A stretch of 43,479 bases of DNA from an uncultured Pelagibacteraceae bacterium. GTDB lineage: Bacteria; Pseudomonadota; Alphaproteobacteria; Pelagibacterales; Pelagibacteraceae. Made by a program: the position numbers and the translations under genes. This document shows, in pieces, positions 1-8,812 of this stretch. The DNA lies in the NCBI GenBank assembly GCA_902580945.1, contig CACHML010000011.1:1-43479 (forward strand), given 5' to 3'. Every line of letters begins with the position of its first letter. The stretch's first letter is position 1. A model generated the notes under the pieces. The model had not been told where the DNA came from, did no database searches, and saw nothing but the letters and a program-made list of their open reading frames with translations.

Positions 1-363
1 GGAAGCATTCATAGATAAAGGGTCATTATGATAATATAGAATTATGTTAGATTTTAATTTTTCATATATTGGCTTTACGTATACTGGTCTATTATGAATT
101 TCTATTAAATCTGATGGGTTTTCTAACTCTTTATTTAAGAATTCTTTTATGTACCTTTTTGATGTACTATTTAATAATGTTCTCTTTAAAAGTAAATTTT
201 TGTAATTAATCTTATATCTACGTTTAAAATTAGTATTTCCAAAAACAGTTATTTTATTTTTATAAAAACTAATATTGTTAGTATCTTTTACAAAGAGAGA
301 TACTGCTCCCGCATATTCTGGAGAAAAATTTTCCTTATAAGGTAGTAAAATTGATATTTTCAT
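1..363 (-). CDS. Glycosyltransferase (GT4/GT-B type), N-terminal part, cut by window edge
   Basis: The reverse strand is open from an ATG at 363 to base 1 without a stop (121 codons), so this is the N-terminal third of a longer gene. The product begins MKISILLPYKENFSPEYAGA and later has IEIHNRP and an ILYYHND segment. This is the pattern of the N-terminal Rossmann half of GT-B (GT4-like) sugar transferases, which usually bind the acceptor there. No donor-binding half is visible. It starts inside the end of the GIY-YIG gene (29 nt overlap), so the two are probably cotranscribed. A role in surface polysaccharide synthesis is inferred from the fold and from the second glycosyltransferase nearby; donor and acceptor are unknown. 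Confidence 0.7.
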   Translation of the reverse strand, partial: MKISILLPYKENFSPEYAGAVSLFVKDTNNISFYKNKITVFGNTNFKRRYKINYKNLLLKRTLLNSTSKRYIKEFLNKELENPSDLIEIHNRPVYVKPIYEKLKSNIILYYHNDPLSMNAS

Positions 364-616
364 TTTGTATATAGGTTTTTTTAATTTTAGATCTTAGAAG
401 ATAGTCTTTTTTAAGTTTATATTCCTCTCTCATAGCTAATGACTTAGAATTATAGGTTTTTCTATAAATAACTTTCCATTTGTTGCCTTTTGTAAATTTT
501 GCTCCTTTAGAACTATTATGTAATAGTATTCTTTTTTCAATATTTTTTGAATATCCAACATAAGTATAATATCTGTTGTTTTTTTTTGTTAAAATCATGT
601 AAACATAAAATTTCAT
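335..616 (-). CDS. GIY-YIG domain protein (UPF0213/YhbQ-like)
   Basis: A 93-residue protein made almost entirely of one GIY-YIG nuclease fold. The first strand is FYVYMILTK (GIY equivalent), the second is TYVGYSKN (YIG equivalent), followed by the conserved arginine in IEKRILLHN, a GAKFTKG segment, and a glutamate in MREEYKLKK. This matches the short stand-alone UPF0213 group rather than UvrC or homing endonucleases. Members are thought to act on branched or damaged DNA, but their cellular role is poorly known. The ATG at 616 is clear, and the 3' end overlaps the glycosyltransferase start by 29 nt. Only 61 bases separate it from the divergent gene at 678. Its place among glycosyltransferase genes is unusual for a DNA-acting protein. 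Confidence 0.8.
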   Translation of the reverse strand: MKFYVYMILTKKNNRYYTYVGYSKNIEKRILLHNSSKGAKFTKGNKWKVIYRKTYNSKSLAMREEYKLKKDYLLRSKIKKTYIQNENINFTTL

Positions 617-677
617 TAATATAGAAGTTATAAATATATTTACTATAATTAAAAATATATGAATATAAAAAATTTGT

Positions 678-1664
678 ATGTTTCATAGAAATTACAAAAA
701 ACAAAATATAATTGTTAGATTTATATTGAAGTTATTTAATCTATATGCCTACGACAAAGAAACTTTGAATATGGTAAATCCTAATTATGAAAACAACGGA
801 GAAAATTTAGCAAAATTCAATGATAAATCATTTAATTTTTCTAAAGGATATCTTGAGCTAAATAGAAAAATTAAAAAATTGGATATCTTTTATAGATATT
901 CACCAAATAACAACTTATGGAATTCATCAAAAAGTTGGAAAAGAATCATTCCAAATATAGATAAAAAGACGCTTATATCAGTTTGTTTAACAAGTTTAAA
1001 AGACTCAATACTGAAATTTTTAGAAAATAATAAATTAGATATTACTATAAATTTAATTGGTGATAATTCTAATAAAGAATTTGATAAAAATTTAGAAAAA
1101 TTATTATATTCAGAGAAATTTAGTGTAAATAGATTTTCATCAAAAGTTAATGGTAATAGAGGATCATATATTGAGTGCTGTGATCAAGCTATCAATGCAG
1201 AAGATTTAATTTTTTTTATAGAGGACGATTATTTATTTAAAAAAAATTGTATAGATGAAATGCTTTTCACTTATTCTAGATTATCAACACTTTTTAAAAA
1301 TGATATTATTTTATGCCCAAGTGATTATCCTTTCTATTATGACTCTATGTACAATACTAATCTTTTTATCGGAAAAAATTTAAGATGGAGAAGTGTTGGA
1401 GAAACTTTATTGACAATAATGTTTTCTAAAGAAATTTTAACTAAAAACATAAAAAATATTAGACTTGTAGGTGAAATAGAAAATAATCCGTTTGAAAAAC
1501 CGTTGCATGAAATTTATAAAAAAATTTCGTGTCTATCTCCTGTAACTACTTTGAGTTATCATCTAGGACGAGATCATCCATCAATTAATGAAAATTATCT
1601 TAGTCTATGGAATGATTGTTTAAAAACTTATAAAAATTTAAAATTAACCAGCAATCACAGCTAA
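678..1664 (+). CDS. Putative GT-A fold glycosyltransferase
   Basis: A 328-residue protein with no confident family match by eye. Residues about 98-190 look like a nucleotide-sugar transferase core: a strand LISVCLTS, a second strand [10 protein letters not shown], and an acidic motif [10 protein letters not shown] with E182-D183-D184, which resembles the metal-binding DxD of GT-A enzymes. The C-terminal part has a [10 protein letters not shown] segment and a histidine near its end (YHLGRDH). No signal peptide or membrane segment is evident. It is divergent from the GIY-YIG gene; the spacer holds a TATAAT at 644-649, weak evidence in such AT-rich DNA. Its last 21 bases overlap the 3' end of hppA on the other strand. 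Substrate unknown; a surface glycan role is inferred from context. Confidence 0.6.
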   Translation: MFHRNYKKQNIIVRFILKLFNLYAYDKETLNMVNPNYENNGENLAKFNDKSFNFSKGYLELNRKIKKLDIFYRYSPNNNLWNSSKSWKRIIPNIDKKTLISVCLTSLKDSILKFLENNKLDITINLIGDNSNKEFDKNLEKLLYSEKFSVNRFSSKVNGNRGSYIECCDQAINAEDLIFFIEDDYLFKKNCIDEMLFTYSRLSTLFKNDIILCPSDYPFYYDSMYNTNLFIGKNLRWRSVGETLLTIMFSKEILTKNIKNIRLVGEIENNPFEKPLHEIYKKISCLSPVTTLSYHLGRDHPSINENYLSLWNDCLKTYKNLKLTSNHS

Positions 1665-3749
1665 AAGTAAAAGAGCAACAATATTTGTAATTTTAATCAT
1701 CGGATTAACCGCTGGTCCAGCTGTATCTTTATATGGATCACCAACAGTATCACCAGTAACAGCTGCTTTGTGTGCTTCGGAACCTTTGCCTCCAAATTTT
1801 CCATCTTCTATGTATTTTTTTGCATTATCCCAAGCACCACCACCAGCTGTCATGGAAACGGCTACAAATAATCCAGTTATAATTACTCCTAAAAGCATTG
1901 CACCAACTGCTGATAAAGCTGCTACTTGTCCACCTATAAAGTAAATGACTATGTAAAGAACGATTGGAGATAGAACTGGTAACAATGAAGGAATTATCAT
2001 TTCCTTGATAGCAGCTTTTGTCAATAAATCTACTAATCTACCGTAATCTGGTTTAGCTTTACGCTTCATTATACCAGGTATTTTTTTGAATTGTCTTCTA
2101 ACCTCTATTACAACAGCGCCACCTGCCCTACCTACTGCTTGCATACCCATTGATCCAAATAGATATGGTAGCATCCCTCCAATTAATAATCCAACAACAA
2201 CAAATGGATTAGATAAATCAAATGTGACTATAATTCCCTCTAAATTAGAACCAGCAACTTTAGAAAAATGTTTAATATCCTCTGTATAAGCAGCAAATAA
2301 AACTAGAGCTCCAAGTCCAGCTGAACCAATAGCATAACCTTTTGTTACTGCCTTTGTTGTATTTCCTACTGCATCTAATGCATCAGTAGTTTTTCTAACG
2401 TTTTTTGGAAGATTAGACATTTCTGCAATTCCTCCAGCATTATCAGTTACCGGACCATATGCATCTAAAGCCACAACCATACCAGCAAGTGCAAGCATTG
2501 TGGTGACTGCTATTGCTATTCCATAAAGACCAGCTACATGATTGGTTAATAAAATTCCACCAACAATAATTAATGCAGGTATAGCAGTTGCCTCCATTGA
2601 AACTGCTAGACCTTGAATGACATTTGTCCCATGACCTGTTGTCGAAGATTGAGCTACACTTTTGACTGGTCTATAGTCTGTGCCTGTATAATATTCAGTA
2701 ATCCATATAATTAATCCTGTAATAATAAGACCTATTATTCCACAAAAATATAAGCTTAATCCAGTAAATGATTTTTCGTTTACAATATACTCAGTAGTAA
2801 AACCAATTACATATTTTGTAATAGGATACAAGATAACTAGAGAGCTTAAAGCGGTTATCACAAAACCTTTATACATTGCCTTCATTATGTTTTTATCACT
2901 TCCTAGAGTCACGAAAAAAGTTCCTAAAATAGATGTAAGTATACATGCACCACCAATTGCTAAAGGGTAAATCATCATGTTAAAGTCACCAATAAAAAAT
3001 ATTGAAGATAGAACCATTGTAGCAACAATTGTTACTGCATATGTTTCAAATAAATCTGCCGCCATACCAGCACAATCTCCAACATTATCACCAACATTAT
3101 CAGCAATTACAGCTGGGTTTCTAGGATCATCTTCAGGTATACCTGCTTCTACTTTTCCAACTAAATCGGCACCAACGTCTGCACCTTTTGTAAAAATTCC
3201 TCCACCTAATCTTGCAAATATAGATATTAACGAAGCACCAAAGCCAAGTGCAACTAAGGCATTAACGATTTCTCTTTCATCTATGCCAATCTTTACAAGA
3301 AAATAATAGTAAACAGCAATTGATAGTAAGGCTAATCCAGCAACAAGCATTCCAGTTACAGCTCCTGATTTAAAAGCAATTGACAAACCGTTTGCTAGGC
3401 TTTTTCTTGAAGCTTCGGCAGTTCTTACATTTGCTTGAACTGACACAAGCATACCAACATAACCGGCTATCCCAGATAATGCAGCTCCAATTAAATAACC
3501 TAGACCTACTAAAGGACTAAATGCAACAGATATTATAATCAAAACAACAACACCAACTATTGCAATTGTTTTATATTGTCTATTTAAATATGCACGAGCA
3601 CCTACTTGAATAGCCGATGCTATTTCAACCATTTTAGCATTACCAGAACTTGAATTTAAAATATTTCGACCTGTAAAAAAACCGTAGATTATTGATATAA
3701 TTCCAGCAGCTATAATGTATAAAAGTATTGTTTCTGTTGATGAGTTCAT
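1644..3749 (-). CDS. hppA: Proton-translocating membrane pyrophosphatase, K+-independent type
   Basis: 701 residues and about 16 hydrophobic segments, normal for this family. It couples hydrolysis of cytoplasmic pyrophosphate to proton export across the inner membrane. The catalytic signature is complete: [16 protein letters not shown] near residue 186, then [12 protein letters not shown] at 217-228, and a C-terminal [15 protein letters not shown]. At the position that separates subfamilies, the sequence is [10 protein letters not shown] with K466 and T469. In characterised enzymes lysine here replaces the need for K+, so a K+-independent H+ pump is predicted. The start is an ATG preceded by AAAGGA, a plausible ribosome-binding site. 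A 74-base spacer separates it from thiL and holds a TATAAT, so it probably has its own promoter. Its end overlaps the convergent glycosyltransferase. Confidence 0.97.
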   Translation of the reverse strand: MNSSTETILLYIIAAGIISIIYGFFTGRNILNSSSGNAKMVEIASAIQVGARAYLNRQYKTIAIVGVVVLIIISVAFSPLVGLGYLIGAALSGIAGYVGMLVSVQANVRTAEASRKSLANGLSIAFKSGAVTGMLVAGLALLSIAVYYYFLVKIGIDEREIVNALVALGFGASLISIFARLGGGIFTKGADVGADLVGKVEAGIPEDDPRNPAVIADNVGDNVGDCAGMAADLFETYAVTIVATMVLSSIFFIGDFNMMIYPLAIGGACILTSILGTFFVTLGSDKNIMKAMYKGFVITALSSLVILYPITKYVIGFTTEYIVNEKSFTGLSLYFCGIIGLIITGLIIWITEYYTGTDYRPVKSVAQSSTTGHGTNVIQGLAVSMEATAIPALIIVGGILLTNHVAGLYGIAIAVTTMLALAGMVVALDAYGPVTDNAGGIAEMSNLPKNVRKTTDALDAVGNTTKAVTKGYAIGSAGLGALVLFAAYTEDIKHFSKVAGSNLEGIIVTFDLSNPFVVVGLLIGGMLPYLFGSMGMQAVGRAGGAVVIEVRRQFKKIPGIMKRKAKPDYGRLVDLLTKAAIKEMIIPSLLPVLSPIVLYIVIYFIGGQVAALSAVGAMLLGVIITGLFVAVSMTAGGGAWDNAKKYIEDGKFGGKGSEAHKAAVTGDTVGDPYKDTAGPAVNPMIKITNIVALLLLAVIAG

Positions 3750-3797
3750 TAGATCCTTTGTTAAATATATTTATGGAGACAATGTAATACAAAAAAT

Positions 3798-3803
3798 ATT
3801 ATA
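3798..3803 (-). promoter_or_regulatory. Possible -10 box for hppA
   Basis: The only sizeable spacer on this strand before hppA (3750-3823) contains a perfect TATAAT reading toward hppA, about 48 bases before its ATG. No good -35 box lies 16-18 bases upstream. In DNA this AT-rich the match could be chance; support is mainly that the flanking genes are otherwise almost spacer-free. Confidence 0.35.
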
Positions 3804-3823
3804 AAACGCAATGTTTAACTTCA

Positions 3824-4786
3824 TCAGAAATTATGGGAATATCCCTCATTAAATCTGTGTTTTAAAAGCTTTTTGTCATAGATAATTTGATTACTTTTGA
3901 TTTCATTAGTTAAATTTCCTATTAAACTAACCTTTTGATTCATTTTTTTGAATAATGATTTGATATATCTTCTATTGGATTTAGATGAGGTAAATAGAAT
4001 TTGATAATCATCTCCTTTAGAAATAAAACTTATTTTTTTTCTGTTATTTTTAATTAGATAAGTATTAAGTTTTGATGAAACAGGTATCTTTTTAAGATCT
4101 AATTTAAAATATAATTTACTTTTATTAATTAATTTGGTCAAATCACCAAATAGACCGTCTGATATATCAATTGATGAATTGGCAAATTTTAAGAGTTTTG
4201 AACTAACTCTTATAGGTATATCTGGCATATAATATTTATTAATAAAATATTTTCTATGATTAGTGTTTCTTAAAAATAACTTTTTTTTCAAAATTAGTAG
4301 TCCCAAATAACTATCACCAAGGTTTCCAGTCACATAAATATCATCATTATTTTTACATTTATTTCTTTGGACTATTTTTTTTGAATATCCCAAACTGGTA
4401 ATTGTAAATATTGTTTTATTTGATTTTGTTGTGTCACCACCTGATAATTTAAATTTATATTTTTTTTGTTCTTGTTTTAAACTTTTATAGACAAGATCTA
4501 AATTTTTTTTTGAAAAAGATATATTATTTCCACTAGCACCAATAAAAATAAACTTAGGTTTTACACCCTTGCAATACAAATCTGATATTGAGGATCTAAC
4601 TATTTTTTTGATTACTAAATCAGGTTTTTTGAAATTTAGAAAATGAACACCTTCAACATAAGTATCAGACGAGACAACAACATTATTTTTTTTGTCAAAA
4701 AAAACATCATCATTTAAGTCTAATGCTGATGGGTTATTATACGTTAACTTTTTAAAATACTTTTGAATTATAGCAAATTCATTCAT
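3824..4786 (-). CDS. thiL: Thiamine-monophosphate kinase
   Basis: 320 residues. ThiL phosphorylates thiamine monophosphate with ATP to give thiamine diphosphate, the active cofactor. The family's metal- and ATP-binding motifs are present in order: DLNDDVFF near residue 23, VVSSDTYVEGVHF, SGGDTTKS, YVTGNLGDSYLG, SIDISDGLFGDL and SKGDDYQILF. The ATG lies inside the end of nusB (8 nt overlap), as expected for translational coupling in the alphaproteobacterial nusB-thiL pair. The protein is unusually rich in lysine and asparagine, in line with the base composition rather than decay. No other thiamine gene is present in the window, so where the thiamine phosphate comes from cannot be judged here. 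Confidence 0.95.
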   Translation of the reverse strand: MNEFAIIQKYFKKLTYNNPSALDLNDDVFFDKKNNVVVSSDTYVEGVHFLNFKKPDLVIKKIVRSSISDLYCKGVKPKFIFIGASGNNISFSKKNLDLVYKSLKQEQKKYKFKLSGGDTTKSNKTIFTITSLGYSKKIVQRNKCKNNDDIYVTGNLGDSYLGLLILKKKLFLRNTNHRKYFINKYYMPDIPIRVSSKLLKFANSSIDISDGLFGDLTKLINKSKLYFKLDLKKIPVSSKLNTYLIKNNRKKISFISKGDDYQILFTSSKSNRRYIKSLFKKMNQKVSLIGNLTNEIKSNQIIYDKKLLKHRFNEGYSHNF

Positions 4787-5183
4787 TGCTAATTCTAATT
4801 TTTTTTGAAATTTTATCTAATAATGCATTTAAGTATTTAGTTTGTGAATCATCAATAAAAAAATTTGATGCTTTTAAATACTCATTTATAATAATTTTGA
4901 TTGAGGTATTTGGTTTATATAAAAATTCAAAAATAGCACTTTTAATAATTATTTGAAAAACTTTATCCATATTTTTAATTTTCAGATCTTGATTTAAATG
5001 ATTATCAATCTCTGCATTTATTAATTCTTCTCTTTCTATGGTGCCATTGACAATATCTTTAATAAATTTTTTAAACCTGTGCTTTGGAAAAGTAATAATT
5101 TCTTCATTGTTATATAGCTTTCCATAAAGTTTTTGTATAATTATTACTCTAGGATTTCTTTGTGGAGAGAATTGAACTGTCAT
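4779..5183 (-). CDS. nusB: Transcription antitermination factor NusB
   Basis: 134 residues, usual for NusB, predicted all-helical and cytoplasmic. It binds boxA RNA with NusE/S10 to promote antitermination of rRNA operons. Recognisable features are an N-terminal NPRVIIIQKLYGKLYN helix (equivalent to RR..A.Q.LY), a central DKVFQIIIKSAIFEFLY helix, and the conserved IKIIINEYLKASNFF segment followed by YLNALLDKI near the C-terminus. The gene lies three bases after ribH and overlaps thiL by eight, the order ribH-nusB-thiL common in alphaproteobacteria. Sequence conservation is modest, so the call rests partly on position. Confidence 0.92.
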   Translation of the reverse strand: MTVQFSPQRNPRVIIIQKLYGKLYNNEEIITFPKHRFKKFIKDIVNGTIEREELINAEIDNHLNQDLKIKNMDKVFQIIIKSAIFEFLYKPNTSIKIIINEYLKASNFFIDDSQTKYLNALLDKISKKIRISNE

Positions 5184-5186
5184 GAT

Positions 5187-5573
5187 TTATTGAAAAAGAA
5201 CTGATAACACTGCTTCTGCTGCTTCGGAACCTTTCTTGCCACGCTCTTCAGCTTGTTTTTTATTTAAGCATGTAATCACTCCGTTTCCGACTGGTTTTTT
5301 AGATGTGATCGATATTGTCATTAAAGCATCAGTAGTGGATTTAGATATAAAATCAAAATGTGGCGTTTGTCCTTTAATCACGCAACCTAAAGCAATAAAT
5401 CCATTAAATTTTTTTAAATTTTTTACAATTGTAACTGGAATTTCAAATGCACCTGGCACCTTAATCACATCAATACTACATCTGTTTTTTATTTTATTTT
5501 TTGCACTCTTTAATAAAGAATTAGCAATGTTTTCATAATAACTTGCAACAACAATTAGAATTTTTTTTTTCAC
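5187..5573 (-). CDS. ribH: 6,7-dimethyl-8-ribityllumazine synthase
   Basis: 128 residues, at the short end for lumazine synthases. It condenses 5-amino-6-ribitylamino-uracil with 3,4-dihydroxy-2-butanone 4-phosphate, the penultimate step of riboflavin synthesis. Diagnostic motifs are GAFEIPVT near residue 42, ALGCVIKGQTPHFDFI with the catalytic histidine, and GNGVITCLNKKQAEER. The start is a GTG at 5573 that forms a GTGA overlap with the stop of ribBA, so its translation is probably coupled to the gene before it. The next gene, nusB, follows after three bases. Confidence 0.96.
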   Translation of the reverse strand: MKKKILIVVASYYENIANSLLKSAKNKIKNRCSIDVIKVPGAFEIPVTIVKNLKKFNGFIALGCVIKGQTPHFDFISKSTTDALMTISITSKKPVGNGVITCLNKKQAEERGKKGSEAAEAVLSVLFQ

Positions 5574-6685
5574 TTTATAATTTCCTGTTTTTTGATTTTA
5601 ATTCCATACCCGTCTAATCCTATCACTTTTTTTTTTGATCTAGTAACAAGTATCATATTTTTAATGTTTAAAGATTTTATAATTTGAGCACCAATACCAT
5701 AGTTTCTAATCAATTTATCATGACCTTTTTTATAGAAAGTTTTACTTTTATATTGTTTTAGTGTTTGTGTAACTGATTTTAAATTAGGGTCTCTAATAAA
5801 TACTAGAACACAATTACTGTATTTTTTAAAATAAGTAATTGTTTTTTCAAATGAATTTGGCAGTTTTTGGTTAATGAGATAATTTTGAACCACATTAGAA
5901 GATATTACTCTTAATCTTGGAATGATCCCTTTTTTTAAAGATCCTTTTATCAATGCAAAGTTTTCTGAACCATCAAGAATATTTTCAAATACTTTAATTT
6001 TAAATTTTTGTTTTTGAACAATAATTGATGAAGTTTTCTTTAATTTGATCAGTTTCTCTCTCTTTAGTCTATAGGCAATTAAATCCTCAATCTTTCCTAT
6101 TTTAAGTTTATGTTTTCTTGCAAAATTAAATAATGTTTTGCCTGTTGCCATTTTTCCATCATCTGCCATGATTTCACAAATAACAGCGGAATTATTTTTT
6201 TTGGCAAGTTTTGATATATCAACTGAAGCCTCTGTGTGACCCGCACGAACAAGAACACCTCCATCTCTTGCTATAACTGGAAATATATGACCAGGTGATA
6301 CAATATCATTTTTTTTTGCATTTTTATTAGAAGCAACTTTTATAGTTCTGGCACGGTCATAAGCTGAAATGCCTGTTGTAACTCCTTTTTTAGCTTCTAT
6401 AGAGTATGTGAATGCAGTTTTACTTCTTGATTGATTAATTGGCGAGGCTAACGTTAATCCGATTTTTTTTGACTGCACATTGTCCATTGCTAAGCAAATC
6501 AATCCTCTAGCGTGCTTTGCCATAAAATTAATATATTTAGGGTTAACAGCAGATGTTGAAATTACTAAATCGCCTTCATTTTCCATCTCTTCATGCTTGC
6601 TTTCATCATCAACAAGAATAAACATTCCATTTTTTTTGACTGTCTTAATAATACTTTCTATAGAACTAAAATTACTTTTTTTCAT
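5570..6685 (-). CDS. ribBA: RibBA: DHBP synthase with degenerate GTP cyclohydrolase II domain
   Basis: 371 residues in two halves. Residues 1-200 are 3,4-dihydroxy-2-butanone 4-phosphate synthase, with ENEGDLV, ARGLICLAM, TGISAYDRARTI, PGHIFPV and RAGHTEASVD. The acidic loop reads DDESKHEEMENEGDL, four residues longer than the usual DDEDRENEGDL. Residues about 205-371 align with GTP cyclohydrolase II by its ends (FENILDGSENFALIKG; YGIGAQIIKSLNIKNMILVT; GLDGYGIKI). The active-site centre is lost: where the family has RVHSECLTGD...RCDCG, this protein has RVISSNVVQN and no cysteine zinc ligands. Such degenerate RibBA forms are known in alphaproteobacteria, so a separate active RibA is expected elsewhere. 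The gene overlaps ribE by 14 nt. Confidence 0.93.
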   Translation of the reverse strand: MKKSNFSSIESIIKTVKKNGMFILVDDESKHEEMENEGDLVISTSAVNPKYINFMAKHARGLICLAMDNVQSKKIGLTLASPINQSRSKTAFTYSIEAKKGVTTGISAYDRARTIKVASNKNAKKNDIVSPGHIFPVIARDGGVLVRAGHTEASVDISKLAKKNNSAVICEIMADDGKMATGKTLFNFARKHKLKIGKIEDLIAYRLKREKLIKLKKTSSIIVQKQKFKIKVFENILDGSENFALIKGSLKKGIIPRLRVISSNVVQNYLINQKLPNSFEKTITYFKKYSNCVLVFIRDPNLKSVTQTLKQYKSKTFYKKGHDKLIRNYGIGAQIIKSLNIKNMILVTRSKKKVIGLDGYGIKIKKQEIIK

Positions 6686-7265
6686 TTATAAACTTTTTTA
6701 CATATTTAGACATAATATCAATTTCAACGTTTACTAAATCATTTTTCTTTAAATTAATTAAATTAGTCAATTTTAATGTGTGAGGTATAACCCATATTTC
6801 AAATGAATTTTTTTTAATTTTTGAAATAGTCAGTGATACTCCATTAATTAATATAGATGCTTTTTCAACTAATTGGTTTTTAAATGAATTGTTTATTTTG
6901 AACTCTAATATATTTGACTTATCTATTTTTTTAATACTTTTTAAAGAACAGACTGTATCTACGTGACCCTGACATATGTGACCTGAAATATTGTCACCAA
7001 ATTTTAGTGGTTTTTCTAAATTAATCTCATCGCCAATTTTAATATTTCTATATTTTGACTTAGCCAATGTTTCATTAGATAAATAAAATTCCAAAATCTT
7101 ATTTTTATATGAGATTAATGTAAGACAAACTCCATCACAAGAAATCGAAATACCTAGATTTTTATTTGATATTTTCAAAGAAGATTTAATGAATAAATTA
7201 ATTCCCTTGGCTCTTTTTTTGATTTTGCTTATTTTTCCCTTATTAAATATAATTCCATTAAACAT
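6672..7265 (-). CDS. ribE: Riboflavin synthase, alpha subunit
   Basis: 197 residues, normal length. It dismutates two molecules of 6,7-dimethyl-8-ribityllumazine to riboflavin and the pyrimidine precursor. The two tandem lumazine-binding barrels are visible. The first begins MFNGIIFNKGKI and carries SCDGVCLTL and GDNISGHICQGHVDTV. The second has INGVSLTISKI and a terminal VNVEIDIMSKYV. The gene lies one base after ribD and overlaps ribBA by 14 nt, so the riboflavin genes form one translationally coupled block. The start MFNGII is characteristic of the family, which fixes the start codon. Confidence 0.95.
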   Translation of the reverse strand: MFNGIIFNKGKISKIKKRAKGINLFIKSSLKISNKNLGISISCDGVCLTLISYKNKILEFYLSNETLAKSKYRNIKIGDEINLEKPLKFGDNISGHICQGHVDTVCSLKSIKKIDKSNILEFKINNSFKNQLVEKASILINGVSLTISKIKKNSFEIWVIPHTLKLTNLINLKKNDLVNVEIDIMSKYVKKFINEKK

Positions 7266-7266
7266 T

Positions 7267-8364
7267 TTAATAATAATGAGTAAGTGTATCGTTATCTAAA
7301 TATGTATTTATTTTTTTTTTATTTTTATAGTTTTTATTAATCATTTTAACAATTGATGATATATTAATTTTATGTCTATTTAAGATTATTTTGTCGCTTT
7401 GAAACAGGTAAAATTCATTTAATAATTTTTCCTTGAGAAAATTGGTCATTAAATCTTTTCCTGTCTCCACTAAAATTCTATGAAGACCTAAAGTATAAAG
7501 TTTTAGTATAATTTTTTTAAGATTAAAATGCGATCTATTTTCAATTTTTTGAAAAATAAGTTTAACTCCCTTTTTTTTTAGCATTTTTATTTTAGAAATA
7601 TTTTTAGATGAGTGAAATATAATTAATTTACTTTTTTTTGAATTTTTAATCACAAAGGAATTAATATTTATTTTTAAATTTCTATCTATGACAACTACTT
7701 TTGGTGAAAATTTTTCTAATCCATTTAATCTACAATTGAGTTTAGGGTTATCTGTATTTATTGTTTTGTAAGAAGTCAATATTGCATGATTTTGAAACCT
7801 TAGAAGATGTGAAACTTTTCTTGAATGCTCGTTAGTTATCGAAGAATTATTTCTTAAAATATTTAAATTTGATGAACTTGCAATTTTTCCTATTATATAC
7901 GGAGCGTTGTTAGATCTAATATAATTATATTCTTTGTAGAGGTAATGAACCTTTTTTTTTTGAAGACCTGATTTAGTAATTATACTTTTTGATTTTAATA
8001 TTTTTTTTGTTTTATTAAACGTGCGAAAATCTTTATCCTCTAATGAATAATAAACTTTTTTTACTTTATTTTTTATTATTACATTAGTACATGGTGGTGT
8101 TTTTCCGTGATGAGAGCATGGTTCAAGTGTTGAGTAAAGTGTTGTTCCATTATTAAGTCTGTTTTTACTTAATGCAATTCTTTCTGCGTGTGGTCTACCT
8201 CCATTATTAGTGGTTGCAAATGATAATATCTTGTTTTTTTTTACTATTACGCAACCAACAGATGGATTTGTTCCGGTAAAATATTTTTTATTCTCTGCTA
8301 AGTTAATAGCAAAATTCATAATTTTTTTGTCTAGGGATTTATAATTATCTTTTTTTAAAGACAT
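7267..8364 (-). CDS. ribD: Bifunctional riboflavin deaminase/reductase RibD
   Basis: 365 residues. The N-terminal 150 residues are the zinc deaminase, with [11 protein letters not shown] (His and catalytic Glu) and [14 protein letters not shown] (cysteine ligands). The remainder is the NADPH-dependent reductase, with [35 protein letters not shown] and a [12 protein letters not shown] segment that matches the family's G-G motif only loosely. It deaminates and then reduces the pyrimidine released by GTP cyclohydrolase II. The ATG is inside the end of nrdR (20 nt overlap), the usual nrdR-ribD order. The reductase half is lysine-rich and weakly conserved, but no key deaminase residue is missing. 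Confidence 0.95.
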   Translation of the reverse strand: MSLKKDNYKSLDKKIMNFAINLAENKKYFTGTNPSVGCVIVKKNKILSFATTNNGGRPHAERIALSKNRLNNGTTLYSTLEPCSHHGKTPPCTNVIIKNKVKKVYYSLEDKDFRTFNKTKKILKSKSIITKSGLQKKKVHYLYKEYNYIRSNNAPYIIGKIASSSNLNILRNNSSITNEHSRKVSHLLRFQNHAILTSYKTINTDNPKLNCRLNGLEKFSPKVVVIDRNLKININSFVIKNSKKSKLIIFHSSKNISKIKMLKKKGVKLIFQKIENRSHFNLKKIILKLYTLGLHRILVETGKDLMTNFLKEKLLNEFYLFQSDKIILNRHKINISSIVKMINKNYKNKKKINTYLDNDTLTHYY

Positions 8365-8803
8365 CTATTCTATCCACAAATTGAACAAAGTCTTTTTCTT
8401 CTCTAAAATTTCTATAAACAGACGCAAAACGAACATATGCTACAGGGTCAAGTTCTTTAAGTCCTTCCATAACCATGGTTCCAATTGTATTAGATAAAAT
8501 TTCACTCTGTCCTAATTCTTCTAAAGATCTACTTATTTTTGAAATAAATTTTTCAGTTGTTTCAGTATCAATGGGTCTTTTTTTCAAAGCAACATAAATT
8601 GATTTTGAAAGTTTTTCCCTATCAAATGATGATTTTCTTCCATTTTTTTTGACTACTACAAGTTCTCTGAATTGCACTCTTTCAAACGTAGTAAATCTTT
8701 CTCCACATGTGCAAAGTCTTCTTCTTCTAATAGTTGTTCCATCCTCTGTTGGTCTAGAGTCTACTACGGATGTGTCTCCTTTTTTACATATAGGACAAAT
8801 CAT
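8345..8803 (-). CDS. nrdR: Transcriptional repressor NrdR
   Basis: 152 residues, typical. NrdR is a zinc-ribbon and ATP-cone protein that senses dATP/ATP and represses ribonucleotide reductase genes. The N-terminus has CPIC at 3-6, [17 protein letters not shown], then [16 protein letters not shown]. The second pair of zinc ligands is spaced C31-T-C33, one residue shorter than the usual CxxC. The codons read TGC ACA TGT, so this is encoded and not a misreading. The ATP-cone follows, with [17 protein letters not shown] and the C-terminal [14 protein letters not shown] motif. It lies between glyA and ribD, as in many alphaproteobacteria. No ribonucleotide reductase gene or clear NrdR box was found in the window. 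Confidence 0.95.
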   Translation of the reverse strand: MICPICKKGDTSVVDSRPTEDGTTIRRRRLCTCGERFTTFERVQFRELVVVKKNGRKSSFDREKLSKSIYVALKKRPIDTETTEKFISKISRSLEELGQSEILSNTIGTMVMEGLKELDPVAYVRFASVYRNFREEKDFVQFVDRIDVFKKR

Positions 8804-8812
8804 ATGATTTAA

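Noticed and set aside
2977..3306. Plus-strand open frame opposite hppA
   Set aside because: Antisense to the conserved DNVGDNVGD region of hppA; serine/proline-rich shadow translation with no family features.
7560..7640. T-runs that look like terminators (here and throughout minus-strand genes)
   Set aside because: They are lysine codons read on the minus strand inside ribD and other genes; no GC stem precedes them.
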